DNA of 64,000 nt from Streptosporangium sp. NBC_01756. GTDB lineage: Bacteria; Actinomycetota; Actinomycetes; Streptosporangiales; Streptosporangiaceae. The notes beneath the pieces are model-generated. The model ran no database searches, was not told where the DNA came from, and saw only the letters and a list, made by a program, of their open reading frames with translations. The stretch lies in contig NZ_CP109130.1 of assembly GCF_035917975.1 (NCBI RefSeq), positions 5,022,001 through 5,086,000 on the forward strand. The letters are read 5' to 3'. Shown one piece after another: positions 24,049-32,313 of this stretch; position 1 is the first letter of the stretch, and every line of letters starts with the position of its first letter. Position numbers and translations under genes: made by a program.

Positions 24049-26013
24049 GTGGCGGACGTGCATCCCGAGCATGCGCAGCTCCAGGCGGACCGGATCTACC
24101 TGGGCTGGCAGTATGCCCTGCTGCAACCTGATCCGGGTCCGGCTCCCCGACGGCCCTCCCCGGCTGAGGAGGCCGCCGAGCAGGCCGATGTCGATCCCGA
24201 GTGGGTGCGCAGGGAACGGCTCAACGAGGCCATGCTGAACCGGCCGGTGAAGATCTTCAGGGTGTTCATGACCGGTCTCGCCGGGCTGATCCTCCTGCTC
24301 GGCCTCACCGAGATGCTGAGCTGGTCGTTCGCCGCCCTGGGGCTGATCGCCACCGGCGGGGTGGCCGGCTACTGCACGTACGCGGTCCACCAGGGCAACC
24401 GGACGGTCCGGCACCGGATCCGGGAGCGTCAGGCGGTCGGCGACCGGCAGCGGCAGCAGCGGGACAGGGACCTCTTCCTGGCCCAGGAGGAGCACGCCGT
24501 CCGCTACCGGGAGTGGGCCGGGAAGAAGGAGCTCTACGACCGCCAGCTCACCTGGTACGCGGTCACCGTGCCGGACGAGATCGACCGGATCGACGTCGCC
24601 GGAGGCACGCTGCCGGGCTGGTCGGCGCTGATCACCCTGCTCGGCGCGACCCGCCTCTACAGCGGAGGTCATCTGACCGTCCTGGACCTGTCCGAGGGGG
24701 CGATCGCCAAGGACCTGATCGAGCTGGCGCGCAGGGGCGGCGACGAACCGCTGGTCTGGGTGCTGCCGGTGGACCTCCCCAAGCTCGATCTGGGCGCCAC
24801 CCTGCCCCCCGAGGCCTTCGCCGACGTGCTCGCCCACGTGGTGAGCGTCAGCGAGGAGCACCGCACGACCAGGGACCTGTCGTTCGACAACGCGATCCTG
24901 GAACGGGTCCTGGAGGTCCTCGGCGAGAACGCCACGATCAACCAGGTCACCGCGGCCCTGCGGGCACTGGCCCAGGTCGGCGACCCGCGCGACGATCTCA
25001 GGTTCGGCCTGCTCAGCGCGGCTCAGCTGGAGCGGATCGGCACGCTGTTCGGCCGGGGCGTCAGCGACCGGGTGGTGATCGAGCGTGCCTGGGCGCTGGA
25101 GTCGCAGCTGCGCAAGCTGGAGACCCTCGGCTCGGAGGCCGTACGGCTGCCGCCCGCGCGCCTGCGGGTCGTGTCCATGGACCGTCAGGCGGGGGTGTTC
25201 GGCAACCGGGTCCTCGGCACCTACGTGGCCACCGCGCTCACCCACATCCTGCGGCAGTCTCCTTCGTCCGAGCGGCCCTGGTACCACACGATCATCGTCG
25301 CGGGCGCGGACAAGCTCCGCGGCGACGTGCTCGACCGGCTGATGGACGCCTGCGAGACCTCCCGGACGGGGCTGGTGCTCACCTACCGGTCGCTCACCCC
25401 CACCGTGCGGGAACGGCTCGGCCGGGGGCACGCGGCGGTGACGTTCATGCGGCTGGGCAACGCCGAGGATGCCCGGATCGCCAGCGAGCACGTCGGCACC
25501 GAGCACCGCCTGGAACTCGCCCAGCTCACCGAGACCGTCAGCGCGGCCGGGACCGGGGCCGGGCTGGACGGCGGCTACGTCTCCACCGTCGGCCTGGCGG
25601 AGGAGGGCGAGGACGAGCGGGACGTCAGCCGCGCCGACCTCAGGGAGGACATCACCTCCTCCACCGAGTGGGGCCGCCGCGCGACCAAGGCGATGGGGGA
25701 GACCGAACGGGTGCTGCACCGGTCCCGGGAGTTCCTCGTCGAACCGCACCAGCTCCAGCAGCTCCCCACCACCTCGGTGATCGTCACCGACGCCACCGCC
25801 CAGGGGCGCAGGGTCCGCCTCGCCGACGCCAACCCGGCGATCCTGACCTTCCCGAAGACGACGCTGGGGGAGTTCGACGAGATCAAGGAGGCCGCGCTGG
25901 AGCGCGTCGAGGAGGAAGAGGAAGAGGAGCCCCGGACACCCGGGATCTTCGAGGACGCGCCGCCGAACCTCGGACCGCCGCCACCCCGGCTGGACTGGCG
26001 CAGACGCCAATGA
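24049..26013 (+). CDS. Membrane-anchored Walker-less ATPase-like partner of HerA-type protein
   Basis: 654 residues from GTG 24049, chosen for the GGAGG at 24040-24044; GTG 23938 would add 37 residues. Two helices lie near residues 70-110 (VFMTGLAGLILLLGLTEML, AALGLIATGGVAGYCTYAVH), then a charged coiled segment and a large cytosolic domain. The later part (YHTIIVAGADKLRGDVLDRL, TSRTGLVLTYRSLTPTVRER, AAVTFMRLGNAEDARIAS) follows the order seen in the C-terminal half of VirD4/TraG/HerA ATPases, but no GxxxxGKS loop is found. It is probably a pseudo-ATPase or adaptor for the next gene. An acidic run and a proline-rich tail end the protein. Confidence 0.6.
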   Translation: MADVHPEHAQLQADRIYLGWQYALLQPDPGPAPRRPSPAEEAAEQADVDPEWVRRERLNEAMLNRPVKIFRVFMTGLAGLILLLGLTEMLSWSFAALGLIATGGVAGYCTYAVHQGNRTVRHRIRERQAVGDRQRQQRDRDLFLAQEEHAVRYREWAGKKELYDRQLTWYAVTVPDEIDRIDVAGGTLPGWSALITLLGATRLYSGGHLTVLDLSEGAIAKDLIELARRGGDEPLVWVLPVDLPKLDLGATLPPEAFADVLAHVVSVSEEHRTTRDLSFDNAILERVLEVLGENATINQVTAALRALAQVGDPRDDLRFGLLSAAQLERIGTLFGRGVSDRVVIERAWALESQLRKLETLGSEAVRLPPARLRVVSMDRQAGVFGNRVLGTYVATALTHILRQSPSSERPWYHTIIVAGADKLRGDVLDRLMDACETSRTGLVLTYRSLTPTVRERLGRGHAAVTFMRLGNAEDARIASEHVGTEHRLELAQLTETVSAAGTGAGLDGGYVSTVGLAEEGEDERDVSRADLREDITSSTEWGRRATKAMGETERVLHRSREFLVEPHQLQQLPTTSVIVTDATAQGRRVRLADANPAILTFPKTTLGEFDEIKEAALERVEEEEEEEPRTPGIFEDAPPNLGPPPPRLDWRRRQ

Positions 26014-26185
26014 ACCGTCCGTTTGTGGCAATGACCTGGTCAATGGGGATGTGCGTCCCACTCGGAAGGTTCGATCTTGGTTGCTGGGGTGACCCGACTC
26101 CGGGCCCCCGCCGGCCTGTACGGCGGAGCGATCCGTGAAGCGTCAACCCCCTGGCCTTGAGCCGGGACCCCTGGGTGGAGACCAA

Positions 26186-29155
26186 ATGCAGCCAAGCGTT
26201 TCCCGTCCGCAGGCCACCTTGACCGGCCCCTGGTACCGGATCCAGGCGATCACCGCGCCCTCCCGCAGCTCCTCGGCGGAATGGGATTTCGTCACCGTCC
26301 TGCCGGCCGTACTCTCCGCGGCCCAGCGCAACCGGCCCTTCGTCACCGGCTGGCTCTCCCGGGGGTCGGGGGCCCCGCTGGAGCTGATCACCAATGCCGG
26401 CCCGCTGACCCCGCCCCGCCCGCCCCGCCGGGCCGCCGCCGAGAGCGGCCCGATCCCGACCGGTCCCGAGCCGCTGCTGTTCCCCGGCGGCGCCCGGGGT
26501 GTCCGGATCGGCGACGAGTGGCTCCGCGACCTGTCCGACCTGGCCTGGACGACCTGCCCGGGACGGCAGGCCCCACCCCTCGGTGGCCGCCGCGAGCCGG
26601 ACGCCGACGAGGTCAAACGGCCCACACTCTTCGAGTCCACCCTGGTCACGCTCATGTCCCGGCCGTTCGCCTGGCTGGTCGTCGCCGAACGGACCGACCT
26701 GCTGGACGCCGAGGTGGCGCACCTGCGGACCCAGCTCAACGTGCTGAGGCAGTACGGCGACGCCTCCGAACGCTCCCGTTACGACGCCGAGCGGGCCGAA
26801 CGCCGCATGCAGGAGCTGGACGCCTTCCGCGAGGCCGGGCTCTGGAGCGTGCGGGTGCTGGCCGGTGCCGCCGGCCCCGAGGAGCTACGCCAGATCGCCC
26901 CCGTGCTGGTCGGCTCGGCCGAGATGAGCCACCACCCCTACCGCCTGCGCAGCGCGCTGTCCGGCCCGGTGTACGACTTCGCCGACGCGCTCTCGGTGAC
27001 TCTGCAGGATCCCGCCGACGGTGCCGCCGCTCCGTTCGCCGCCACCGCGGGGGCGCTCGCCGCGCTCGCCGGGCTGCCCCGCCGGGAGGTGCCCGGGGTC
27101 CGGGTGCTGGACGCCGGCTTCTTCGACGTGACCAGCGAGGCGGACGTCACCCCGGGCGCGCTGACCGTCGACCTCGGGTCGATCCTGGACGGGCAGGACA
27201 GGGCGGTCGGCTCCTTCAAAATCCCCCTCGCCACCCTGAACCGGCACGCCTTCGTCACCGGCGCCACCGGCTCGGGCAAGTCCCAGACCGTCAGGCACCT
27301 GCTGGAGCAGCTCACCGGGGCCGGCATCCCCTGGCTGGCGATCGAGCCGGCCAAGTCCGAGTACGCCGCGATGGGCGGCCGGATCGAACACCTCGCCCCG
27401 GTGACCGTGATCAACCCGTCGGCGCCGGACAGCGTGCCGTTCAGCGTCAACCCGCTCGCTCCGGAGCCCGGTTACCCGGTCCAGGCCCACATCGACATGG
27501 TGCGGGCGCTGTTCATGGCGGCCTTCGACGCCGAGGAGCCGTTCCCGCAGATCATGTCGCTGGCCCTGCAGCGGGTCTACGAGGCCAACGGCTGGGACGT
27601 GGTGACCGGCTGGGCCGCTCCCGGGGCCGCCGTGCGGCCCGCCGTACCGACCCTTGAGCAGTTGCAGCGGCACGCGATGGACGTGATCAAGGAGATCGGC
27701 TACGGCAGGGAGGTCCAGGCCGACGTCGAGGGCTTCATCTCGCTGCGGCTGCGTTCGCTCCGGGTCGGCTCGGCGGGACGGTTCTTCGAGGGCGGTCACC
27801 CCGCCGACATCGGCGACCTGCTCCAGCGCAACGTGGTGTTCGCCATCGAGGACGTGGCCAACGACGAGGACAAGGCGTTCCTGATGGGCACGCTGATCAT
27901 CCGGATCGTGGAGCACCTGCGGATGCGGGCCAGGAAGGAGCGGACCAACGGGCTCCGGCACGTCATCGTGATCGAGGAGGCGCACCGGCTGCTCCGCGAC
28001 CGCGGTGCCGGGCGGGCCAGCACGCACGCGGTGGAGCTCCTCGCGGGCATGCTCGCGGAGATCAGGGCGTACGGCGAGGGCATCGTGGTGGCCGAGCAGA
28101 TCCCCACCAAACTGGTCTCCGACGTCGTGAAGAACACCGCGCTGAAGGTCGTGCACCGGCTCCCCGCCGAGGACGACCGGCAGCTCGTGGGCGCCGCGAT
28201 GAACCTGAGCGAGGAGCAGTCCCGGCAGGTCGTCTCGTTGCAGCCGGGCGTCGCGGCCGTCTTCGCCGACGGGATGGACCGGCCGCTCCGCATCCAGGTG
28301 CCGCTGGGCGAGGACCGCGAGCACCCGATCCCCGGCCACATGCCACCGATCTGCGGCCGTCGTTCCGCGGCGTGCGGACAGGAGTGCAGGACCGGCCGGG
28401 CATGCACGCTCGTCGAGCTCCGCGAGGCCGACCTGCTCGCCGACGCGCCCGAGTGGGCCTGGCTGCGCATCTGGGCCGACACCCTGGTGCTGGCGTTCTG
28501 CACCAACCGGCCCGTCCCCGGAGCCCCCCGGGTGCTGGCCGACCTGTGGGCCGAGCTGCCGATACGGCGGCGCGAGTGCCTGCTGGCCACCACGGTGGAA
28601 CGCGGTGTGGAACGCCGGGCGTGGTCGCTGCGGACCGTCAGCGACCCGGCGAAGCTGACCGAGCAGGTCGCCGGGACCGCGACCCGGCTGCTGGGGCCCG
28701 ACCGGGAGGTCATCGAGCGGCCCGGCACCGCCTGGGTCATCCCGCAGGTCCGCTGGCTGCACGAAGTGGACAGGCTGTTCCCGCACGGCCAGCCCGCGCC
28801 CAATCCGCGCGGCCCCGCGCCGGCCATGGACTACGCGCTGTTCAACCGTCCGCCCGGCACCAACGAGCTGCTCGGGCACCGTGCCAGGGCACTGCGTCAC
28901 CATCCCCTCTCCATGGAGGTGGACCGCAACCGGGCGCTGGCCTGGCGGGTGATCCTCGGCGACGACGAGCACGAGGGCGTGGCACAGGACATCCTCACGG
29001 TGACGATCGGCGTCGACCCGGCCGAGCGGCTCCGGCACGTGGCCCAGACGATGGGGGCGAACTGGCTGGAGAGCGTGCTGTCCTGGCCGCACCGGTTCGT
29101 GCTGCCGTTCGACGCCACGTCGTCGGAGCCCGCGGAGCTCGCCTTCAGCGAGTAG
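26186..29155 (+). CDS. HerA/DUF87-type ATPase with C-terminal Cys cluster
   Basis: 989 residues from ATG 26186 (GGTGGAG 5 nt upstream). The DUF87/HerA-like motor has Walker A GATGSGKS (Lys365), LAIEPAKSEYAAM, and Walker B HVIVIEEAHRLL (Glu597/Glu598). A sensor-type segment (GEGIVVAEQIPTKL) and LKVVHRLPAEDDRQLVGAAM follow, as in HerA. After the motor comes a Cys cluster (723, 730, 734, 740) that could bind zinc, then ~250 residues of unknown fold. The N-terminal 300 residues contain a coiled stretch. There are no membrane helices, so the upstream membrane protein may recruit it. HerA-type motors pump DNA, but the substrate here is unknown. Confidence 0.75.
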   Translation: MQPSVSRPQATLTGPWYRIQAITAPSRSSSAEWDFVTVLPAVLSAAQRNRPFVTGWLSRGSGAPLELITNAGPLTPPRPPRRAAAESGPIPTGPEPLLFPGGARGVRIGDEWLRDLSDLAWTTCPGRQAPPLGGRREPDADEVKRPTLFESTLVTLMSRPFAWLVVAERTDLLDAEVAHLRTQLNVLRQYGDASERSRYDAERAERRMQELDAFREAGLWSVRVLAGAAGPEELRQIAPVLVGSAEMSHHPYRLRSALSGPVYDFADALSVTLQDPADGAAAPFAATAGALAALAGLPRREVPGVRVLDAGFFDVTSEADVTPGALTVDLGSILDGQDRAVGSFKIPLATLNRHAFVTGATGSGKSQTVRHLLEQLTGAGIPWLAIEPAKSEYAAMGGRIEHLAPVTVINPSAPDSVPFSVNPLAPEPGYPVQAHIDMVRALFMAAFDAEEPFPQIMSLALQRVYEANGWDVVTGWAAPGAAVRPAVPTLEQLQRHAMDVIKEIGYGREVQADVEGFISLRLRSLRVGSAGRFFEGGHPADIGDLLQRNVVFAIEDVANDEDKAFLMGTLIIRIVEHLRMRARKERTNGLRHVIVIEEAHRLLRDRGAGRASTHAVELLAGMLAEIRAYGEGIVVAEQIPTKLVSDVVKNTALKVVHRLPAEDDRQLVGAAMNLSEEQSRQVVSLQPGVAAVFADGMDRPLRIQVPLGEDREHPIPGHMPPICGRRSAACGQECRTGRACTLVELREADLLADAPEWAWLRIWADTLVLAFCTNRPVPGAPRVLADLWAELPIRRRECLLATTVERGVERRAWSLRTVSDPAKLTEQVAGTATRLLGPDREVIERPGTAWVIPQVRWLHEVDRLFPHGQPAPNPRGPAPAMDYALFNRPPGTNELLGHRARALRHHPLSMEVDRNRALAWRVILGDDEHEGVAQDILTVTIGVDPAERLRHVAQTMGANWLESVLSWPHRFVLPFDATSSEPAELAFSE

Positions 29156-29225
29156 GGACCGCCGCACCGGCGACGCACCGCGCCCGCCGGGCCGTCGCCG
29201 GACGGGGACAGGACCCGGTGACGGC

Positions 29226-29231
29226 TAGGAT
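29226..29231 (+). promoter_or_regulatory. -10 box for leaderless start upstream of murT
   Basis: TAGGAT ends 7 nt before ATG 29239, the spacing expected when transcription begins at the start codon. No clear -35 is visible. Confidence 0.45.
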
Positions 29232-29238
29232 CTGCGGC

Positions 29239-29337
29239 ATGAACGATTCGGCGAACCAGGCCCGGCTGCGACTCGGCGAACCAGGTCCGGCCGCTGACCC
29301 GTCCCGCGACAGGCTGCCAGGCGAGGAGACGGCATGA
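29239..29337 (+). CDS. 32-codon ORF overlapping the murT start
   Basis: An ATG at 29239 opens 32 codons (MNDSANQARLRLGEPGPAAD...) whose TGA overlaps murT's ATG (ATGA at 29334-29337). With TAGGAT immediately upstream it would be translated as a leaderless ORF and could feed ribosomes to murT. It contains a 12-bp direct repeat, CGGCGAACCAGG. The peptide is not recognised. Confidence 0.4.
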   Translation: MNDSANQARLRLGEPGPAADPSRDRLPGEETA

Positions 29338-30623
29338 CTCAGCTTCCGCTGCGGGCGCAGCTCGCGAGCGCCCTCGGCCGTACGGCCGCGACCCTCTCCA
29401 GGGCGACCGGCCGCGGCGACGGCTCGGTGATCGGCGGCCGGATCGGCCTGGCACTGGAGCCCGACCTGCTGCGCAAGCTCGCCCTGGACCGCAAACTGGC
29501 GCTGGTGAGCGCGACCAACGGCAAGACCACCACGACCCGGCTGATCACCTCCGCGCTGCAGGAGCTCGGCGACGTCGCCACCAACGCCTTCGGCGCCAAC
29601 ATGCCCGCCGGGCACGTCTCGGCGCTGTCGTCGGCCAAGCACGCCCCGTACGGCGTGCTGGAGGTCGACGAGAAATACCTGCCCGAGGTGATCAACACCA
29701 CCGGCGCGGGCGTGATCGTCCTGATGAACCTCAGCCGCGACCAGATGGACCGGGCCGGGGAGATCTGGCTGCTGGCCCAGAAGTGGCGCCGGGCGCTCGC
29801 CGGGAAGAACACCCACGTGATCGCCAACGCCGACGACCCGCTGGTGACCTGGGGCGCCTCCACGGCCACCAGGGTCACCTGGGTGTCGGCCGGGCAGCCG
29901 TGGAAGGAGGACTCCTGGTGCTGCCCCGAGTGCGGCGGCCCGCTGGACCGCAAGGGGATGGACTACACCCCGCCCGGCGGCCACGTCTCAGGGATGGTCC
30001 CCCCTCGCACGGCTGACAACGACTGGGCCTGCCGCGAGTGCACCTTCCGGCGGCCCGAGCCGTCCTGGGCCCTCGACGACGACGCGGCGATCGACCCGCG
30101 CAGGCAGCGCTGGGTGCTGGACATCCAGCTCCCCGGCCGGGCCAACCGGGCCAACGCCGTGATGGCGCTGGCCACCGCCGAGACGTTCGGCCTGCCGGTC
30201 CAGCGGGCCCTGCCCCGGCTGCGTGAGGTCAGATCCGTCGCCGGCCGCTACACCACCGTGGAGCGCGACGGGCGGCATGCCCGGCTGCTGCTCGCCAAGA
30301 ACCCGGCGGGCTGGCTGGAGGCGTTCGACGTGCTCGACCGCTCGCTGCCGGTGATCCTGTCGGTGAACGCCCAGGGCCCCGACGGTCGCGACACCTCCTG
30401 GCTGTGGGACGTCGACTACCGCGTCCTGCGCGGCAGACCGGTCTACGTGGCCGGGGAGCGGCGGCTCGACCTCGCCCTCCGGCTCGACGTGGCGGGCGTG
30501 CCGTTCCAGCTCGCGGACTCCTTCGGGCAGGCACTCGCCGCCCAACCGCCCGGCAAAGTCGACGTGATCGCCAACTACACCGCCTTCCAGCAGATTCGAT
30601 CGGAGTTCGGTCGTGCAGTCTGA
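29334..30623 (+). CDS. murT: Lipid II isoglutaminyl synthase, Mur-ligase subunit MurT
   Basis: 429 residues with the Mur-ligase ATP loop SATNGKTTTTRLI (about residues 58-70), a zinc-ribbon pair (CCPECGG and CREC) inserted in the central domain as in MurT, and the C-terminal MurT-specific domain (DUF1727). With GatD it amidates D-Glu of the lipid II stem peptide to D-isoglutamine, needed for cross-linking. ATG 29334 has GAGGAG upstream at 29323-29328. The 3' end overlaps gatD by 11 nt. Confidence 0.93.
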   Translation: MTQLPLRAQLASALGRTAATLSRATGRGDGSVIGGRIGLALEPDLLRKLALDRKLALVSATNGKTTTTRLITSALQELGDVATNAFGANMPAGHVSALSSAKHAPYGVLEVDEKYLPEVINTTGAGVIVLMNLSRDQMDRAGEIWLLAQKWRRALAGKNTHVIANADDPLVTWGASTATRVTWVSAGQPWKEDSWCCPECGGPLDRKGMDYTPPGGHVSGMVPPRTADNDWACRECTFRRPEPSWALDDDAAIDPRRQRWVLDIQLPGRANRANAVMALATAETFGLPVQRALPRLREVRSVAGRYTTVERDGRHARLLLAKNPAGWLEAFDVLDRSLPVILSVNAQGPDGRDTSWLWDVDYRVLRGRPVYVAGERRLDLALRLDVAGVPFQLADSFGQALAAQPPGKVDVIANYTAFQQIRSEFGRAV

Positions 30624-31329
30624 CAGCGCCCTGCGACTCGTCTGGATCTACCCGGACCTGTTGAGCACCTACGGGGACCAGGGCAACGTCCTGGTCCTGG
30701 AGCAGCGCGCCCAGCGCCGCGGCATCCCGGTCGAGACCGTGCACGTGCGCTCGGCCGACCCGGTGCCGGAGGGCGGTGACATCTACCTGATCGGCGGCGG
30801 CGAGGACCGGCCGCAGATCCTGGCCGCCGAACGGCTGCGCCGCGACGGCGGCCTGCACCGGGCCATGGCACGCGGCGCCTCCCTGCTGGCTGTCTGCGCG
30901 GGCTACCAGATCATGGGCACCACGTTCGGCGGCGAGGAGGGACAGCCGGTCGACGGCATCGGCCTGGTCGACATCTCCAGCGGCCGGGGCACGGGCCGCG
31001 CGGTCGGCGAACTGGCCGGCGAGGCCGACCCGGCGCTCGGCATCCCGACGCTGACCGGCTTCGAGAACCACATGGGCGTCACCCGGCTGGGCCCCGGCGT
31101 CCGGCCGCTGGCCCGTACGGCGGTCGGCACCGGCAACGGCGACGGGACCGAGGGCTGCCACATCGGCAAGATGGTCGGAACCTACCTGCACGGTCCCGCG
31201 CTCGCCCGCAACCCCGGGCTCGCCGACCTTCTGCTGACCTGGGCGGTCGGTGCCCAGCTTCCGCCGATCGACGACTCCTGGTTCGAGCGGCTCCGCCGGG
31301 AGCGGCTGGCCGCCGTGCTGCCCGGCTGA
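30613..31329 (+). CDS. gatD: Lipid II isoglutaminyl synthase, glutaminase subunit GatD
   Basis: 238 residues, CobB/CobQ-type class I glutamine amidotransferase. The nucleophile is Cys95 in LLAVCAGYQIMG, with a catalytic His near residue 193 in GTYLHGP. It releases ammonia from glutamine for MurT. The GTG start lies inside the end of murT (11-nt overlap), ensuring equal output of the two subunits of the heterodimer. Confidence 0.93.
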   Translation: MQSDSALRLVWIYPDLLSTYGDQGNVLVLEQRAQRRGIPVETVHVRSADPVPEGGDIYLIGGGEDRPQILAAERLRRDGGLHRAMARGASLLAVCAGYQIMGTTFGGEEGQPVDGIGLVDISSGRGTGRAVGELAGEADPALGIPTLTGFENHMGVTRLGPGVRPLARTAVGTGNGDGTEGCHIGKMVGTYLHGPALARNPGLADLLLTWAVGAQLPPIDDSWFERLRRERLAAVLPG

Positions 31330-31350
31330 GGAGCGGGCCTTCCCGCCGTG

Positions 31351-31389
31351 GGCACTCGTCTACGTCGACATTGTCAGTAGACGAGTGCC
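31351..31389. terminator. Terminator shared by murT-gatD and the DsrE gene
   Basis: GGCACTCGTCTAC (31351-31363) pairs perfectly with 31377-31389 across a 13-nt loop. The distal arm lies inside the last codons of the convergent DsrE gene, so one arm is both coding and structural. Confidence 0.65.
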
Positions 31390-31736
31390 TGGACGCCCTC
31401 GCCGAGGACCTCCTCGACGAAGGTGGGAGCGCCCGCGATGCGCACCCCTTCGATCACGTCGTCCACCGTGATGTCGCGCCGGGCCGCGCACTGCGTGCAC
31501 AGCGTCACCCGACCCGCGGCCAGCACCGCGTCGAGCAGGTCGCCGAGCTGGGCGGCGTGCTGCAGCGTGAACTCCTTCGCCCGGCCGGGAAGGGCGAACC
31601 ACGCCGACTCGCCGGTCAGCCAGAGAGAGACGGGAACCCCGCTTGCCAACGCCGCCGCGGCCACCGTGAACGCCTGGTTGCAGCGCTCGGGTGCGTCCTC
31701 GCCGGCGGTCACCTTGATCACCAGTGATCGTGCCAT
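31374..31736 (-). CDS. DsrE-family protein
   Basis: 120 residues of the DsrE/DsrF-like fold (SLVIKVTAGEDAPERCNQAF at the start, VSLWLTGESAWFAL in the middle, then RVTLCTQCAARRDI and FVEEVLGEGVQALVY). Two cysteines spaced as CTQC sit where sulfur-relay relatives carry reactive thiols. It probably functions in intracellular sulfur handling; no partner genes adjoin. The last codons form one arm of a terminator. Confidence 0.8.
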   Translation of the reverse strand: MARSLVIKVTAGEDAPERCNQAFTVAAAALASGVPVSLWLTGESAWFALPGRAKEFTLQHAAQLGDLLDAVLAAGRVTLCTQCAARRDITVDDVIEGVRIAGAPTFVEEVLGEGVQALVY

Positions 31737-31803
31737 GCCTGCAGCCTATGCGGCTCCGCACCACGGGCGCGAGCCGTATCGGGGCGGCTCTAGGCTCGGA
31801 TTC

Positions 31804-32313
31804 ATGGACGTTCCCGAACTGCATCCCGACCTTGAGCCGATCGCCTTCCTCGTGGGCCGGTGGGAAGGTGCCGGGGTGGGCGGATACCCGACGATCGAGA
31901 GCTTCAACTTCGGTCAGGAGGTCATCTTCGGCCACAACGGCAAGCCCTTCCTGACCTACACCAGCCGCACCTGGCTGCTCGACGAGGCGGGCGACAGGGT
32001 CCGCCCGCTGGCCGTCGAGACCGGATTCTGGCGCCAGCTGCCCGACCGCCGGCTGGAGGTGTGCCTGTCGCATCCGACCGGCATCGTGGAGATCTACTAC
32101 GGTGAGGTCGTCTTCAAGAAGATCGAGCTCCACACCGATGTGGTCGCCCGCACCGCCACCGCGAAGGAGTACACCGGCGGCCACCGTCTCTACGGCCTGG
32201 TCAACGGCAACCTGATGTGGGCCTATGACATGGCGGCCGTGGAGCAGCCGCTCCAGTCGCACATCTCCGCCGAGCTCAAGCGGGTGGGGGACTTCGTGCC
32301 CGGAGTGGACTGA
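31804..32313 (+). CDS. FABP-like / nitrobindin-family heme beta-barrel protein
   Basis: 169 residues. The N-terminal GRWEGAGVGGYP is the GxWxGxG motif of nitrobindin and related THAP4-like barrels (DUF1794). Actinobacterial members bind ferric heme and can isomerise peroxynitrite. A conserved His near the C-terminus (QSHISAELKRVGDF) could be the proximal heme ligand. ATG 31804 has no RBS, so translation may be leaderless. Confidence 0.85.
   Translation: MDVPELHPDLEPIAFLVGRWEGAGVGGYPTIESFNFGQEVIFGHNGKPFLTYTSRTWLLDEAGDRVRPLAVETGFWRQLPDRRLEVCLSHPTGIVEIYYGEVVFKKIELHTDVVARTATAKEYTGGHRLYGLVNGNLMWAYDMAAVEQPLQSHISAELKRVGDFVPGVD

Noticed and set aside
24013-28000. Very long minus-strand open frames opposite the HerA locus (682 and 760 codons)
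   Set aside because: They mirror the plus-strand genes in antisense; composition (Arg/Gly/Asp/His-rich, no family motifs) is typical of GC-rich shadow frames, while the plus strand has Walker motifs.
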